Below are positions 1 through 5,852 of a DNA stretch of 28,053 bases, piece by piece. The position numbers and the translations under genes were made by a program. Within the stretch, counting starts at the first letter, position 1; every line of letters starts with the position of its first letter. The stretch is from the IMG/VR virus record IMGVR_UViG_3300012189_000009, positions 1 to 28,053 of that record; one strand, given 5' to 3'. Source of the DNA: a virus. Under the pieces are notes generated by a model, which saw only the letters and a list, made by a program, of their open reading frames with translations, searched no databases and was not told the DNA's origin.

Positions 1-396
1 ATGGCACTACCACTAGATCGTAAGGCTTACGCCGATTGCTACGAGATCTTCGACCGGGCGCTTGCGAGCAAGAAAGGCGTCCGAGTCTTTCGCGACACTA
101 TAGAAGCGACGACTTACCTGCGGAACCGGCTGAATAAAGCCAGGGCCTTAGACAAGGAGCTTAACCGCCGGGTCTACCAACCTGACCATCCGCTCCACGG
201 GAGTTCGGAATACTACAAGGTCTCCGTGCGGCTTTCGTTCGTCGAAGAGAAAGGCCGATGGGCCTGCGAGCTAACGAAGAACGACTTCACCGAGGCGGAC
301 ATCGAGGAGATTGAGCCTTGGGGGGAGGAGGCTCACGAACGGATAGTTGCAGACCTTGCAGAATTCGACCTTGCTGAAGACCAGGAGATCCCATGA
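1..396 (+). CDS. Hypothetical early phage protein, 131 aa
   Basis: I do not recognise this protein. It opens with ATG at the first base of the window, so an upstream in-frame start cannot be excluded. It is charged and soluble, with no membrane segment. The middle (about residues 40-55) is rich in Arg, Asn and Lys, and the C-terminal 40 residues are strongly acidic (EADIEEIEPWGEEAHE). Its TGA stop overlaps the ATG of the next gene (ATGA), so the two are probably translationally coupled. It heads a string of small ORFs upstream of the recombination and replication genes. Small acidic early phage proteins often act as inhibitors of host proteins, but nothing here shows that. Confidence 0.7.
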   Translation: MALPLDRKAYADCYEIFDRALASKKGVRVFRDTIEATTYLRNRLNKARALDKELNRRVYQPDHPLHGSSEYYKVSVRLSFVEEKGRWACELTKNDFTEADIEEIEPWGEEAHERIVADLAEFDLAEDQEIP

Positions 397-617
397 ACGA
401 TTTGATCGAACGCTTAGAGAATCCTGCTTGGATTCCGCAGCAGGATATAATCGTCAACGGCAAGAAGACTGCTGATACTATGATGGAAGCCGCCGCTCGC
501 ATCCGCGAGCTAGAGGCCGGAACCGCTCATGGCGGCTGGGTCAAATGGACGGATCATGATGCGGCTATACTAGAGCTGCGGGTGCGCCTGGAGAAGGCCC
601 TTGCGAAAGACCCCTGA
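393..617 (+). CDS. Small phage protein, Ead/Ea22-like N-terminus
   Basis: 74 aa. The pattern DLIERLEN followed by a stretch like ADTMMEAAARIRELE (residues 27-41) is a layout seen in many small accessory phage proteins, some annotated as Ead/Ea22-like. Their function is unknown. The C-terminal half is helical and charged (ILELRVRLEKALAKDP). The start is fixed by an ATGA overlap with the preceding gene. The 3' end overlaps the next gene's TTG start by 17 bases. The family assignment is from recalled pattern only. Confidence 0.7.
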   Translation: MNDLIERLENPAWIPQQDIIVNGKKTADTMMEAAARIRELEAGTAHGGWVKWTDHDAAILELRVRLEKALAKDP

Positions 618-834
618 AGAAATCTGGTCCGCAGCACTTGAGGACGACTACGGAATAAAGGTCATCGATTGTGACCCCGCTGCGCTTGAGAAGGAGCTAT
701 TCGCCTACCGAAAGGATAAGCCAGAGCTCTTCGGTTTCTACCTAGTGAAAAAGAAAGACGAACTTTGGATCGTCCGCGCAAGGAACGTCTCGGGAGTGCG
801 GCTGGACGGGGACTACAGACCGATGGAGGAGTAG
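601..834 (+). CDS. Hypothetical small phage protein, TTG start
   Basis: 77 aa. The only sensible start is TTG at 601, giving MRKTPEEIWSAALEDDYGI, an N-terminus like those of other small phage ORFs. No ATG lies in this frame near the 5' end. It has an acidic helical first half and a beta-like second half (LFGFYLVKKKDELWIVRA). The reading frame ends in PMEE-stop, and the bases encoding this (GGAGGAG) form the ribosome-binding site of the next gene. Function unknown. Confidence 0.65.
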   Translation: MRKTPEEIWSAALEDDYGIKVIDCDPAALEKELFAYRKDKPELFGFYLVKKKDELWIVRARNVSGVRLDGDYRPMEE

Positions 835-835
835 C

Positions 836-982
836 ATGAAAAAGACCAGAATAGACATGCCCGAGATCAAAGAAGCATTGCACCATTTGCTCTGGGAATA
901 TGACGATTATGCCTCTCTCAGAGATGCTATTAGGGTGTTGTTCCTAGAAGTAGAGACGGAACTTGGGCCGATGGAGGAGTGA
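836..982 (+). CDS. Very small hypothetical protein, 48 aa
   Basis: This 48-aa ORF starts at ATG 836, one base after the preceding TAG, with GGAGGAG just upstream (825-831). It fills an otherwise empty gap in the operon. The sequence is MKKTRIDMPEIKEALHHLLW and onward, amphipathic and probably helical. It ends GPMEE, nearly the same last five residues as its upstream neighbour (RPMEE), because the 13-base string covering the gene end and ribosome-binding site occurs at both junctions (820-832 and 968-980). Function unknown. Confidence 0.6.
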   Translation: MKKTRIDMPEIKEALHHLLWEYDDYASLRDAIRVLFLEVETELGPMEE

Positions 983-983
983 C

Positions 984-1187
984 ATGAGTGACCCAGTCCT
1001 TGAAGCCCTTAACCGCGCCGCGGAGGAGGTAACACCTTCCGACCTCGACCACATCATAGCGCACCTGCGCAAGCACCGAAAGGACTACGAGGGAGGGGTG
1101 AAGCCAAAGAAGGTCGATGACATCGATCTCGTCAAGGCCTTGGATATCAAGAAGCCGGAGATTAAAGGATTTGTGAGGAGGTTCTAA
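984..1187 (+). CDS. Hypothetical protein, 67 aa
   Basis: I place the start at ATG 984 rather than the earlier in-frame ATG at 963. GGAGGAG lies directly upstream at 973-979, and 984 is one base after the previous stop. The protein MSDPVLEALNRAAEEVTPSD continues as charged helices (HIIAHLRKHRKDYEGG) and ends KPEIKGFVRRF. The TAA stop overlaps the next ATG (TAATG). No family recognised. The neighbouring ORFs are all of this size and presumably form one early transcript. Confidence 0.65.
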   Translation: MSDPVLEALNRAAEEVTPSDLDHIIAHLRKHRKDYEGGVKPKKVDDIDLVKALDIKKPEIKGFVRRF

Positions 1188-1396
1188 TGACTCTAGTCGA
1201 TAACCGCAAGGCCACGATGGTACTTGAGCTACTAATCCAACTGGCCGAAGAGCCAATGGAAGGCGTAGCTATCTTGGTGGCCACGTATATAATGCTCTGC
1301 GATCAATTCCGCACGGACAAGCCACTAAGGCGGCAGATCGCTGACGAGATTAGCCAGATGGTGGCTGGCGCAGAGTTTGGGAGTAGCTTGCAATGA
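1187..1396 (+). CDS. Hypothetical protein, 69 aa, helical
   Basis: Starts at ATG 1187 overlapping the previous TAA, with GAGGAGG about six bases upstream. The protein has a hydrophobic helical central stretch (about residues 25-38, EGVAILVATYIMLCDQF). It is probably amphipathic and is too interrupted by charge to be a clear membrane anchor. The stop overlaps the ATG at 1393. Function unknown. Confidence 0.6.
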   Translation: MTLVDNRKATMVLELLIQLAEEPMEGVAILVATYIMLCDQFRTDKPLRRQIADEISQMVAGAEFGSSLQ

Positions 1397-1614
1397 GAGA
1401 AGCAGAGACCTACCGAGCGGAACGGCGTAATGCCTGCCTGCGCTCGATCCTCTTTCCGCACCAAGTATGGAGTGTGCAATGGTATTACGAGAAGCACAAG
1501 GCGAGGCCGGAATATGTCCCATCCAAGGTGGGAGCCCTAGCGAATCCACTTCGCCATTTCTTTCCGGCACAAGTATTCAGTATGCTTGGGACTCTACGTC
1601 TCTCTCCGCGCTAA
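1393..1614 (+). CDS. Possible small ORF overlapping the nuclease gene
   Basis: 73 aa. The start ATG 1393 overlaps the preceding stop (ATGA), the usual coupling in this block, which argues for a real gene. However, its last 136 bases are also read in another frame as the beginning of the Cas4-like nuclease, an unusually long overlap. The N-terminal half (MREAETYRAERRNACLRSIL) looks protein-like. The last 20 residues look like out-of-frame sequence. It may be a short leader whose translation delivers ribosomes to the nuclease start, or a spurious extension. Confidence 0.4.
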   Translation: MREAETYRAERRNACLRSILFPHQVWSVQWYYEKHKARPEYVPSKVGALANPLRHFFPAQVFSMLGTLRLSPR

Positions 1615-2507
1615 AGACCTGCCCGCGCTACTACCAATACACCCTAGTCGAGAATTGGCAAGGCCGCGGCGACGCTATCCATCTTCGTTGGGGGCAGGAA
1701 TTCCACCGCGCGTTGGAGGACTACGAGCGCCGCAAAGCGAAGGAGGTTTCCCATGACGATTCAGTCCATGACACCCTTCGAGCTCTTCTTCAAAGGATTA
1801 ATGACTGGAACCCGAAGCCTGGGACAAAGTCAGAGGAGCTTAAGAGCAAAGAGAATCTCGTACGAACGGTTGTGTGGTACTTGGACCATTATGAGAATGA
1901 TGCAGCGAAGACGGTCATTCTTGAGAACGGGAAGCCGGCGGTGGAGTTGAGCTTCGCTTTCGAACTGGACTTCGGACCCGATGATCCTCAAGAATGGGCA
2001 GGGGACGATTTCTCACATGGCCCGATACCAAACTACCTCCTCTGCGGCCACCTAGATAAAATCGTCTCCTTCTCCGGTGATCTCTTCGTCATGGACCACA
2101 AGACCACCACGACCACGCCAAGCGGCCGCTACTTCGATGGCTTCAATCCGCACAACCAAATGACCACCTATACCATCGCGTCCCAGACCATTATGAAATC
2201 CCCGATTAAAGGAGTGATCGTCGATGCTGTACAAGTGGCTGTTGGTTTTATCCGTCCTGTACGTGGTATCACTTATCGTACTAACGACCAACTCGAAGAA
2301 TGGCTTGCGGATACGGAGCGATGGCTCGGACAAGCGGAGCGCTACGCCGAGGAAGGCCATTGGCCCATGAACGACACGGCCTGCGGAATGTACGGCGGAT
2401 GCCGCTTCCGCGAGGTTTGCTCGAAGAGCCCGAAGGTGCAGCAGAGGTTTCTTGAGAGTGCCTTTACCCAGGAGAATGAGAGATGGAATCCGCTAAAACC
2501 AAGGTAA
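1479..2507 (+). CDS. Cas4-like Fe-S PD-(D/E)XK exonuclease
   Basis: A RecB/Cas4-type nuclease of 342 aa, probably acting on DNA ends during phage recombination or replication. Numbering from ATG 1479, the core is visible: H76 in WGQEFH, E156 in AVELSF, D193 in CGHLDKIV, then D206-H-K208 in VMDHKTT, and the RecB-type Q227 in HNQMTTY. A first cysteine, C48 in KTCPRYYQY, and a C-terminal trio, C302, C308 and C314 (Cx5Cx5C), match the four-cysteine 4Fe-4S arrangement of Cas4 and AddB. I chose 1479 because GGAG lies six bases upstream. ATG 1467, four codons earlier, has no clear ribosome-binding site. It is followed by a Sak4-like ATPase and an SSB-like gene, a common phage recombination set. No cas genes are nearby, so this is not a CRISPR adaptation gene. 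Confidence 0.85.
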   Translation: MVLREAQGEAGICPIQGGSPSESTSPFLSGTSIQYAWDSTSLSALKTCPRYYQYTLVENWQGRGDAIHLRWGQEFHRALEDYERRKAKEVSHDDSVHDTLRALLQRINDWNPKPGTKSEELKSKENLVRTVVWYLDHYENDAAKTVILENGKPAVELSFAFELDFGPDDPQEWAGDDFSHGPIPNYLLCGHLDKIVSFSGDLFVMDHKTTTTTPSGRYFDGFNPHNQMTTYTIASQTIMKSPIKGVIVDAVQVAVGFIRPVRGITYRTNDQLEEWLADTERWLGQAERYAEEGHWPMNDTACGMYGGCRFREVCSKSPKVQQRFLESAFTQENERWNPLKPR

Positions 2508-2668
2508 TAATCCCTGTTGATAGCTGGGGCTTCGATGCGCAAGAGCTTTGGTTGCGCGTAGGCCAAGTTTCCTTTCGTATTCCATACAAGTACGAAGGTC
2601 CGATACTAGCTCCAGAGCTATCCGTGGAGGTCACCCTTGCCCAGCTTATCCAACCACCAATCGAATGA
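2483..2668 (+). CDS. Hypothetical small protein, 61 aa
   Basis: Starts at ATG 2483 inside the end of the nuclease gene (25-base overlap), with GGAGAATGAGAG just upstream. It runs MESAKTKVIIPVDSWGFDAQ and then a beta-rich stretch, ending LIQPPIE. It bridges the gap between the nuclease and the ATPase and overlaps the latter's TTG start by 32 bases. No family recognised. It may be a small nucleic-acid-associated protein, but that would be a guess. Confidence 0.5.
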   Translation: MESAKTKVIIPVDSWGFDAQELWLRVGQVSFRIPYKYEGPILAPELSVEVTLAQLIQPPIE

Positions 2669-3506
2669 ATTCACCAAGATCCTCCTGGAAGGAGACTCAA
2701 AAAGTGGAAAAACAGGTTCCCTCGCGTCCCTCGTTTCTGCAGGATTCAAACTTCGAATCCTGGATTACGACAACGGGCTCGACGTGCTCAAGCAGTTCGT
2801 CATTCGGGACTGTCCCGACAAGCTTGGAAACGTCGAGTACAGAACCCTCCGAGATCGACGTAAGGCCACCCCCGCCGGTTCCGTTATCGCCGGAGGCCCG
2901 CGGGCCTTTCCAGATGGGCTTAAGATGCTGGACCGATGGAAGTACGATGACGTTGACCTTGGTGTGCCTGCAGAATGGGGAGCAGGTTGCATCCTTGTCA
3001 TCGACTCACTTACCTTCCTGTCAGATGCAGCCTATGACTTCCGCGAGCCCCTTGTACCCCGTTCGAGAGATGGTCAGTACGATAAAAGAGCAGTTTACGG
3101 AGATGCACAGAACGCTGTCGAGAACGTCCTCGCGGATCTCACCGGGGAAGGATTTAGAACGAACGTAATCGTGATCTCTCATATTAAGTATGTGGAGAAC
3201 CCTGACGGGACGAAGAAGGGCTATCCGAACTCCGTAGGTTCTGCGCTATCCCCGTTGATCCCTCGTTATTTCAACAACATCTTCCGCTACAAGAACTCTG
3301 GCGGGAAAAGGGTCATCGAGACCGTTTCCTCCGCCATGTTCGACCTCGCCAACGCCAAGCCCTTCACCATGCCAAAGGAGGTGCCGATTGACACAGGCCT
3401 AGCGGATATCTTCAGCATACTAAGGAGCTCCCATGAAGTTCAGAAAGAAACCAGTAGTAATCGAAGCGGTACAGTGGCTGCCAGAGGCACCAGAGCCGGC
3501 GCCTGA
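2637..3506 (+). CDS. Sak4-like RecA-fold phage ATPase (AAA_24 type)
   Basis: 289 aa. The Walker A motif is GDSKSGKT (residues 19-26), and Walker B is ILVIDS (119-124) followed by LTFLSDAA. A sensor-like strand VIVISHIKY sits at about 177-185. The DYDNGLDVL stretch after the first strand is typical of phage Sak4/AAA_24 ATPases, single-strand annealing or recombinase-like proteins that work with phage SSB. The start is TTG 2637 with GGAGG six bases upstream. The ATG at 2665 is out of frame. The last 24 codons overlap the next gene in another frame, and the C-terminal tail (SSNRSGTVAARGTRAGA) is low-complexity and probably disordered. Its position between a Cas4-like nuclease and an SSB-like gene supports a recombination role. 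Confidence 0.8.
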   Translation: MPSLSNHQSNEFTKILLEGDSKSGKTGSLASLVSAGFKLRILDYDNGLDVLKQFVIRDCPDKLGNVEYRTLRDRRKATPAGSVIAGGPRAFPDGLKMLDRWKYDDVDLGVPAEWGAGCILVIDSLTFLSDAAYDFREPLVPRSRDGQYDKRAVYGDAQNAVENVLADLTGEGFRTNVIVISHIKYVENPDGTKKGYPNSVGSALSPLIPRYFNNIFRYKNSGGKRVIETVSSAMFDLANAKPFTMPKEVPIDTGLADIFSILRSSHEVQKETSSNRSGTVAARGTRAGA

Positions 3507-3687
3507 CTGGTACTGCAAAGCTCTTGAGGAAGGCAAGATAGTGGTTAGGGGCCAGTTCCTCGATATCGTAACCCTCGAAGGAACGCTATTCGCCAACCCT
3601 AGCGACTGGATCATCCAAGGCGTGAAAGGAGAAATCTACCCCTGCAAACCTGACATCTTCGAAGCAACCTACGAACCCGCAACGTGA
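3433..3687 (+). CDS. PGDYG-type small phage protein
   Basis: 84 aa. The N-terminus MKFRKKPVVIEAVQW and the late segment SDWIIQGVKGEIYPCKPDIF match the very widespread small phage protein whose core is usually PGDYIIKGVKGE-YPCKPDIF (PGDYG domain). Here the PGDY core is changed to PSDW. Function is unknown, although it is frequent beside phage replication and recombination genes. AAGGAG lies upstream of ATG 3433. The gene begins inside the ATPase gene (74-base overlap) and its TGA overlaps a GTG, the possible but less likely start of the next ORF. Confidence 0.85.
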   Translation: MKFRKKPVVIEAVQWLPEAPEPAPDWYCKALEEGKIVVRGQFLDIVTLEGTLFANPSDWIIQGVKGEIYPCKPDIFEATYEPAT

Positions 3688-3704
3688 ACGTAAGGAACTC
3701 AACA

Positions 3705-4139
3705 ATGCCCAACTTCTCCTCAATCCTCGACATGCCCTCACAAGACATCAAATTCCCCAAGCTCCCCGTCGGCCACTACGTCGGGATCGTCAAAGGGATG
3801 CCGCGCTTCGACAAGTCGACGAAGAAGCAGACGCCCTTCGTCGAGTTCCAGATCCAACTCACCGAAGCCTTGGAAGACGTGGACGCCGACGAGCTTCAGG
3901 ACTTCGGCCCTTTCGGCGAGAAGACCATGCCCCTCACGTTCTACTACGAGACCGAGGGCGGATACAATCGTCTCCGCGTCTTCCTTGACAACTGCGAGAT
4001 CGAGAACGAAGGCACCGCGCGGCAGCAGATCGAGCAGGCGCCAGGGAAGACGATCGTCGTCGAGATCAAGCACACTCCATCAAGCGACGGGCAGAGCATT
4101 TACGCCCAGATCGATGGGACGGCGAAGTACGGGAATTGA
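3705..4139 (+). CDS. Probable phage ssDNA-binding protein (OB-fold-like)
   Basis: 144 aa. The sequence after MPNFSSILDMPSQDIKFPK shows a run of beta-strand-like segments (GHYVGIVKGMPRF, FVEFQIQLTEAL, TMPLTFYYE, TIVVEIKHT) and an acidic middle (EDVDADELQDF). Proteins of this build, placed after a Sak4-like ATPase, are usually annotated as phage single-stranded-DNA-binding or DUF669-like proteins. The acidic C-terminal tail of classical SSB is absent. I chose ATG 3705, with AAGGA upstream, over GTG 3684, which is coupled to the previous stop but gives an unlikely N-terminus. The SSB role is inferred from context and build. Confidence 0.55.
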   Translation: MPNFSSILDMPSQDIKFPKLPVGHYVGIVKGMPRFDKSTKKQTPFVEFQIQLTEALEDVDADELQDFGPFGEKTMPLTFYYETEGGYNRLRVFLDNCEIENEGTARQQIEQAPGKTIVVEIKHTPSSDGQSIYAQIDGTAKYGN

Positions 4140-4141
4140 GT

Positions 4142-4159
4142 TTACGGCACACGCCGTAA
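4142..4159 (+). other. Hairpin 1 of intergenic triplet
   Basis: Perfect 7-bp inverted repeat TTACGGC / GCCGTAA with a 4-base ACAC loop, starting two bases after the SSB-like gene's stop. No U-run follows, so it does not look like a classical terminator by itself. It belongs to a run of three hairpins (4142-4233). Confidence 0.6.
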
Positions 4160-4163
4160 TCCG

Positions 4164-4184
4164 TAGCGTTGCGGCTCAACGCTA
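4164..4184 (+). other. Hairpin 2 of intergenic triplet
   Basis: Perfect 8-bp inverted repeat TAGCGTTG / CAACGCTA around a 5-base CGGCT loop. It starts four bases after the end of hairpin 1, and again no U-run follows. Just downstream is TAAGGAG, a ribosome-binding-site-like string with no evident start codon at the right distance. Confidence 0.6.
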
Positions 4185-4205
4185 GTAAGGAGCGATTAGG
4201 GCCTT

Positions 4206-4233
4206 GTGAGGCAGGAACCAACGCCTGCCTCAC
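4206..4233 (+). terminator. Strong hairpin 3, possible terminator or RNA processing site
   Basis: Perfect 10-bp, GC-rich inverted repeat GTGAGGCAGG / CCTGCCTCAC with an 8-base AACCAACG loop. This is the strongest stem seen in the window. It is followed only by TTGATT, too short a T-run for a convincing intrinsic terminator, and sits six bases before the GGAGG of the next gene. It could attenuate transcription between the recombination and replication genes, stabilise or process the mRNA, or be a protein-binding or origin element. Confidence 0.55.
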
Positions 4234-4249
4234 TTGATTGGAGGAAGAG

Positions 4250-4501
4250 ATGGAAACCAAAGATCTTCTAGCAGAACGCGGCAAGACCAATGGGGATTTC
4301 GGAGTGCACGCAGCGTTAACGCAAGAGCTTAAGGAGGTAATGTTCGGCGTGAACACCTACAAGGATCTATCAATGGTCCAACGCGAAGCCCTCGAAATGA
4401 TCGCCCACAAGATCGGGAGAATCCTAGCGGGGAACCCGGATCACAAGGATCATTGGGATGACATAGCTGGGTATGCTAAGCTAGTGGCTGATCGGCTATG
4501 A
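4250..4501 (+). CDS. DUF6378-like small phage protein
   Basis: 83 aa. The C-terminal pattern MIAHKIGRILAGNPDHKDHW followed by DDIAGYAKLVADRL is the signature of a common phage family (DUF6378), all-helical and of unknown function. ATG 4250 is chosen over the in-frame TTG 4238 because GGAGGAAGAG lies immediately upstream. It is the first gene after the hairpin-rich gap and its TGA overlaps the next ATG, so it opens a new coupled set leading to the polymerase genes. Confidence 0.75.
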   Translation: METKDLLAERGKTNGDFGVHAALTQELKEVMFGVNTYKDLSMVQREALEMIAHKIGRILAGNPDHKDHWDDIAGYAKLVADRL

Positions 4502-4671
4502 CGGATTTTCCCCGCCAACCGCAACCAGTGATCGTGTCTTTCAAAGGAGAGCCCGAAGATATAATAGAGTGGTATCGTCGATTGAAAAGGTCTGCTGAAT
4601 ATAAGGGAGACCTAGTTCAAGAGAACGACCACATTTCCTTCACGATTCATCCAAGAGCCGTTAATGACTAG
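4498..4671 (+). CDS. Hypothetical small protein, 57 aa
   Basis: This ORF starts at ATG 4498 in an ATGA overlap with the previous gene and ends at TAG 4671, eight bases into the UDG-exonuclease gene. The protein MTDFPRQPQPVIVSFKGEPE continues with EWYRRLKRSAEYKGDL and a beta-like end. No family recognised. It fills the only gap between its two neighbours and is coupled at both ends, which supports it being translated. Confidence 0.6.
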   Translation: MTDFPRQPQPVIVSFKGEPEDIIEWYRRLKRSAEYKGDLVQENDHISFTIHPRAVND

Positions 4672-5707
4672 CATCGCCATCGTCGGCGAAGCTTGGGGCG
4701 CTGAGGAAGCCAAGCAGCGCTCTCCCTTCGTTGGCGGCTCTGGCTACGAACTAACGAAGATGCTCTCCGAGGCCGGGATTCACCGAGCAGACTGCTTCCT
4801 CACGAACGTATTCAACATCCACCCTCCAGGGAACGATCGCTCTTGGTTCTGCGGGCCGAAGGAGGAGGCGATCCAAGGTTATCCCAAGCTCCTCAAGGGC
4901 AACAAGAAAGACTTCAACCACTACCGCGGGGACTACGTTCGTGGAGAATTCACGCCGGAACTTGAAAGGCTTTCCGATGAGCTTCTTGCGGAAGATCCTA
5001 ATATCGTCATTGCGTTGGGTAATACTGCGGCATGGGCGCTCCTTGGCAAGACTACTATTAGCAGATTGCGAGGGGTTACAGTCTTATCAACTCACACTTG
5101 TAGTGGATTCAAGATCCTCCCCACCTACCATCCAGCTGGAATACTACGCCAATGGGCGCTACGACCGATTGGAGTTGTAGACCTCGGGAAGGCCCTTCGC
5201 GAATCCACCCACCCAGAGATCATCCGCCCTAAGCGAGAGATCTGGATCGAACCAACCTTGGAGGACATCTATGACTTTCACCGAAAGTTTATCGAAGGAG
5301 TTCCACTCGTATCTATCGATATTGAGACAAGCGGAAACCAGATTACTTGCTTTGGAATTGCTCCTTCAAGAGCAAGGGCCTTGGTTATACCGTTCCGTGA
5401 CGGAAGAAAGCTGGGGGGAAACTATTGGGCTACTAAGGATATTGAACGAGAGGTCTGGGCGTATATCAGAGGAGTTTGTGAAGATCCAAGACAGGGAAAG
5501 ATCTTTCAGAATGGGCTCTTCGACACCGCTTTCCTATTTAGAGCCATGGGAATAAGGGTCGCGGGGGCGGAGGAGGATACGATGCTGCTTCATTATAGTT
5601 TGCAGCCAGAGAGCCTGAAGGCTCTTGGATTTCTAGGCTCGATCTACACCGACGAGGGCTCTTGGAAGGACATGCGGAAGAGGAAAACGACGAAGAGGGA
5701 TGAGTGA
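4664..5707 (+). CDS. UDG-like domain fused to N-terminal half of a DnaQ-type exonuclease
   Basis: 347 aa, two domains. Residues 1-180 look like a family 4/5 uracil-DNA glycosylase: GEAWGAEE (8-15), PFVGGSGYEL (21-30), TNVF (47-50), ALGNTAAWALLG (117-128) and YHPAGILR (155-162). The N-terminal Cys pair that helps hold the Fe-S cluster in family 4 enzymes is missing. Residues about 190-347 begin the 3'-5' proofreading exonuclease of a family A polymerase: Exo I SIDIETSG (D219, E221), Exo II FQNGLFD (N283, D287) and EEDTMLL (D305). The chain stops before Exo III, which is found in the polymerase gene downstream. A UDG-like domain on a PolA-type polymerase is known from SPO1-type phage enzymes. 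Here the same order is kept but the protein is broken inside the exonuclease. Together with the polymerase ORF it should form one replicative enzyme. Confidence 0.8.
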   Translation: MTSIAIVGEAWGAEEAKQRSPFVGGSGYELTKMLSEAGIHRADCFLTNVFNIHPPGNDRSWFCGPKEEAIQGYPKLLKGNKKDFNHYRGDYVRGEFTPELERLSDELLAEDPNIVIALGNTAAWALLGKTTISRLRGVTVLSTHTCSGFKILPTYHPAGILRQWALRPIGVVDLGKALRESTHPEIIRPKREIWIEPTLEDIYDFHRKFIEGVPLVSIDIETSGNQITCFGIAPSRARALVIPFRDGRKLGGNYWATKDIEREVWAYIRGVCEDPRQGKIFQNGLFDTAFLFRAMGIRVAGAEEDTMLLHYSLQPESLKALGFLGSIYTDEGSWKDMRKRKTTKRDE

Positions 5708-5852
5708 TATGGAACACGAGATTGGCGATAAATGGTTAAATCTTATATCAGGACTTGAATACGAATGGGATGGTGAAAAGTGGGTTAGTACGGAGGAGTA
5801 TCCATATGGAACTAACCCAATGGGCTTCCTCGGTGATGGAACCCAACAGTGA
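5700..5852 (+). CDS. 50-aa ORF inserted between the two parts of the DNA polymerase
   Basis: ATG 5700 overlaps the end of the exonuclease gene by eight bases, and a second in-frame ATG at 5709 has GAGGG upstream. TGA 5850-5852 overlaps the GTG start of the polymerase gene (GTGA). The protein begins MSDMEHEIGDKWLNLISGLE and continues with a W-D-G-E-K-W-V stretch. It is acidic, with no cysteine pairs or HNH/GIY-YIG motif, so it is not a recognisable homing endonuclease. The exonuclease and polymerase ORFs are in one frame, but the bases between them contain several in-frame stops, so no simple readthrough can join them. Its place makes it either a linker gene or a moron-like insertion. Confidence 0.6.
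   Translation: MSDMEHEIGDKWLNLISGLEYEWDGEKWVSTEEYPYGTNPMGFLGDGTQQ

Noticed and set aside
2548-3168. 206-codon alternative frame over the Sak4-like ATPase
   Set aside because: Ser/Pro/Thr-rich with no motif, while the other frame has intact Walker A and B motifs.
4169-4197. Sigma-70-like promoter inside the hairpin gap
   Set aside because: A TTGCGG has no acceptable -10 box at 16-18 bases, and the bases are already used by hairpin 2.
5705-5851. Stop-codon readthrough or an intron joining the exonuclease and polymerase halves
   Set aside because: The frame between them holds at least six further stops, and about 145 bases is too short for a self-splicing intron or intein; a separate 50-aa ORF fits better.
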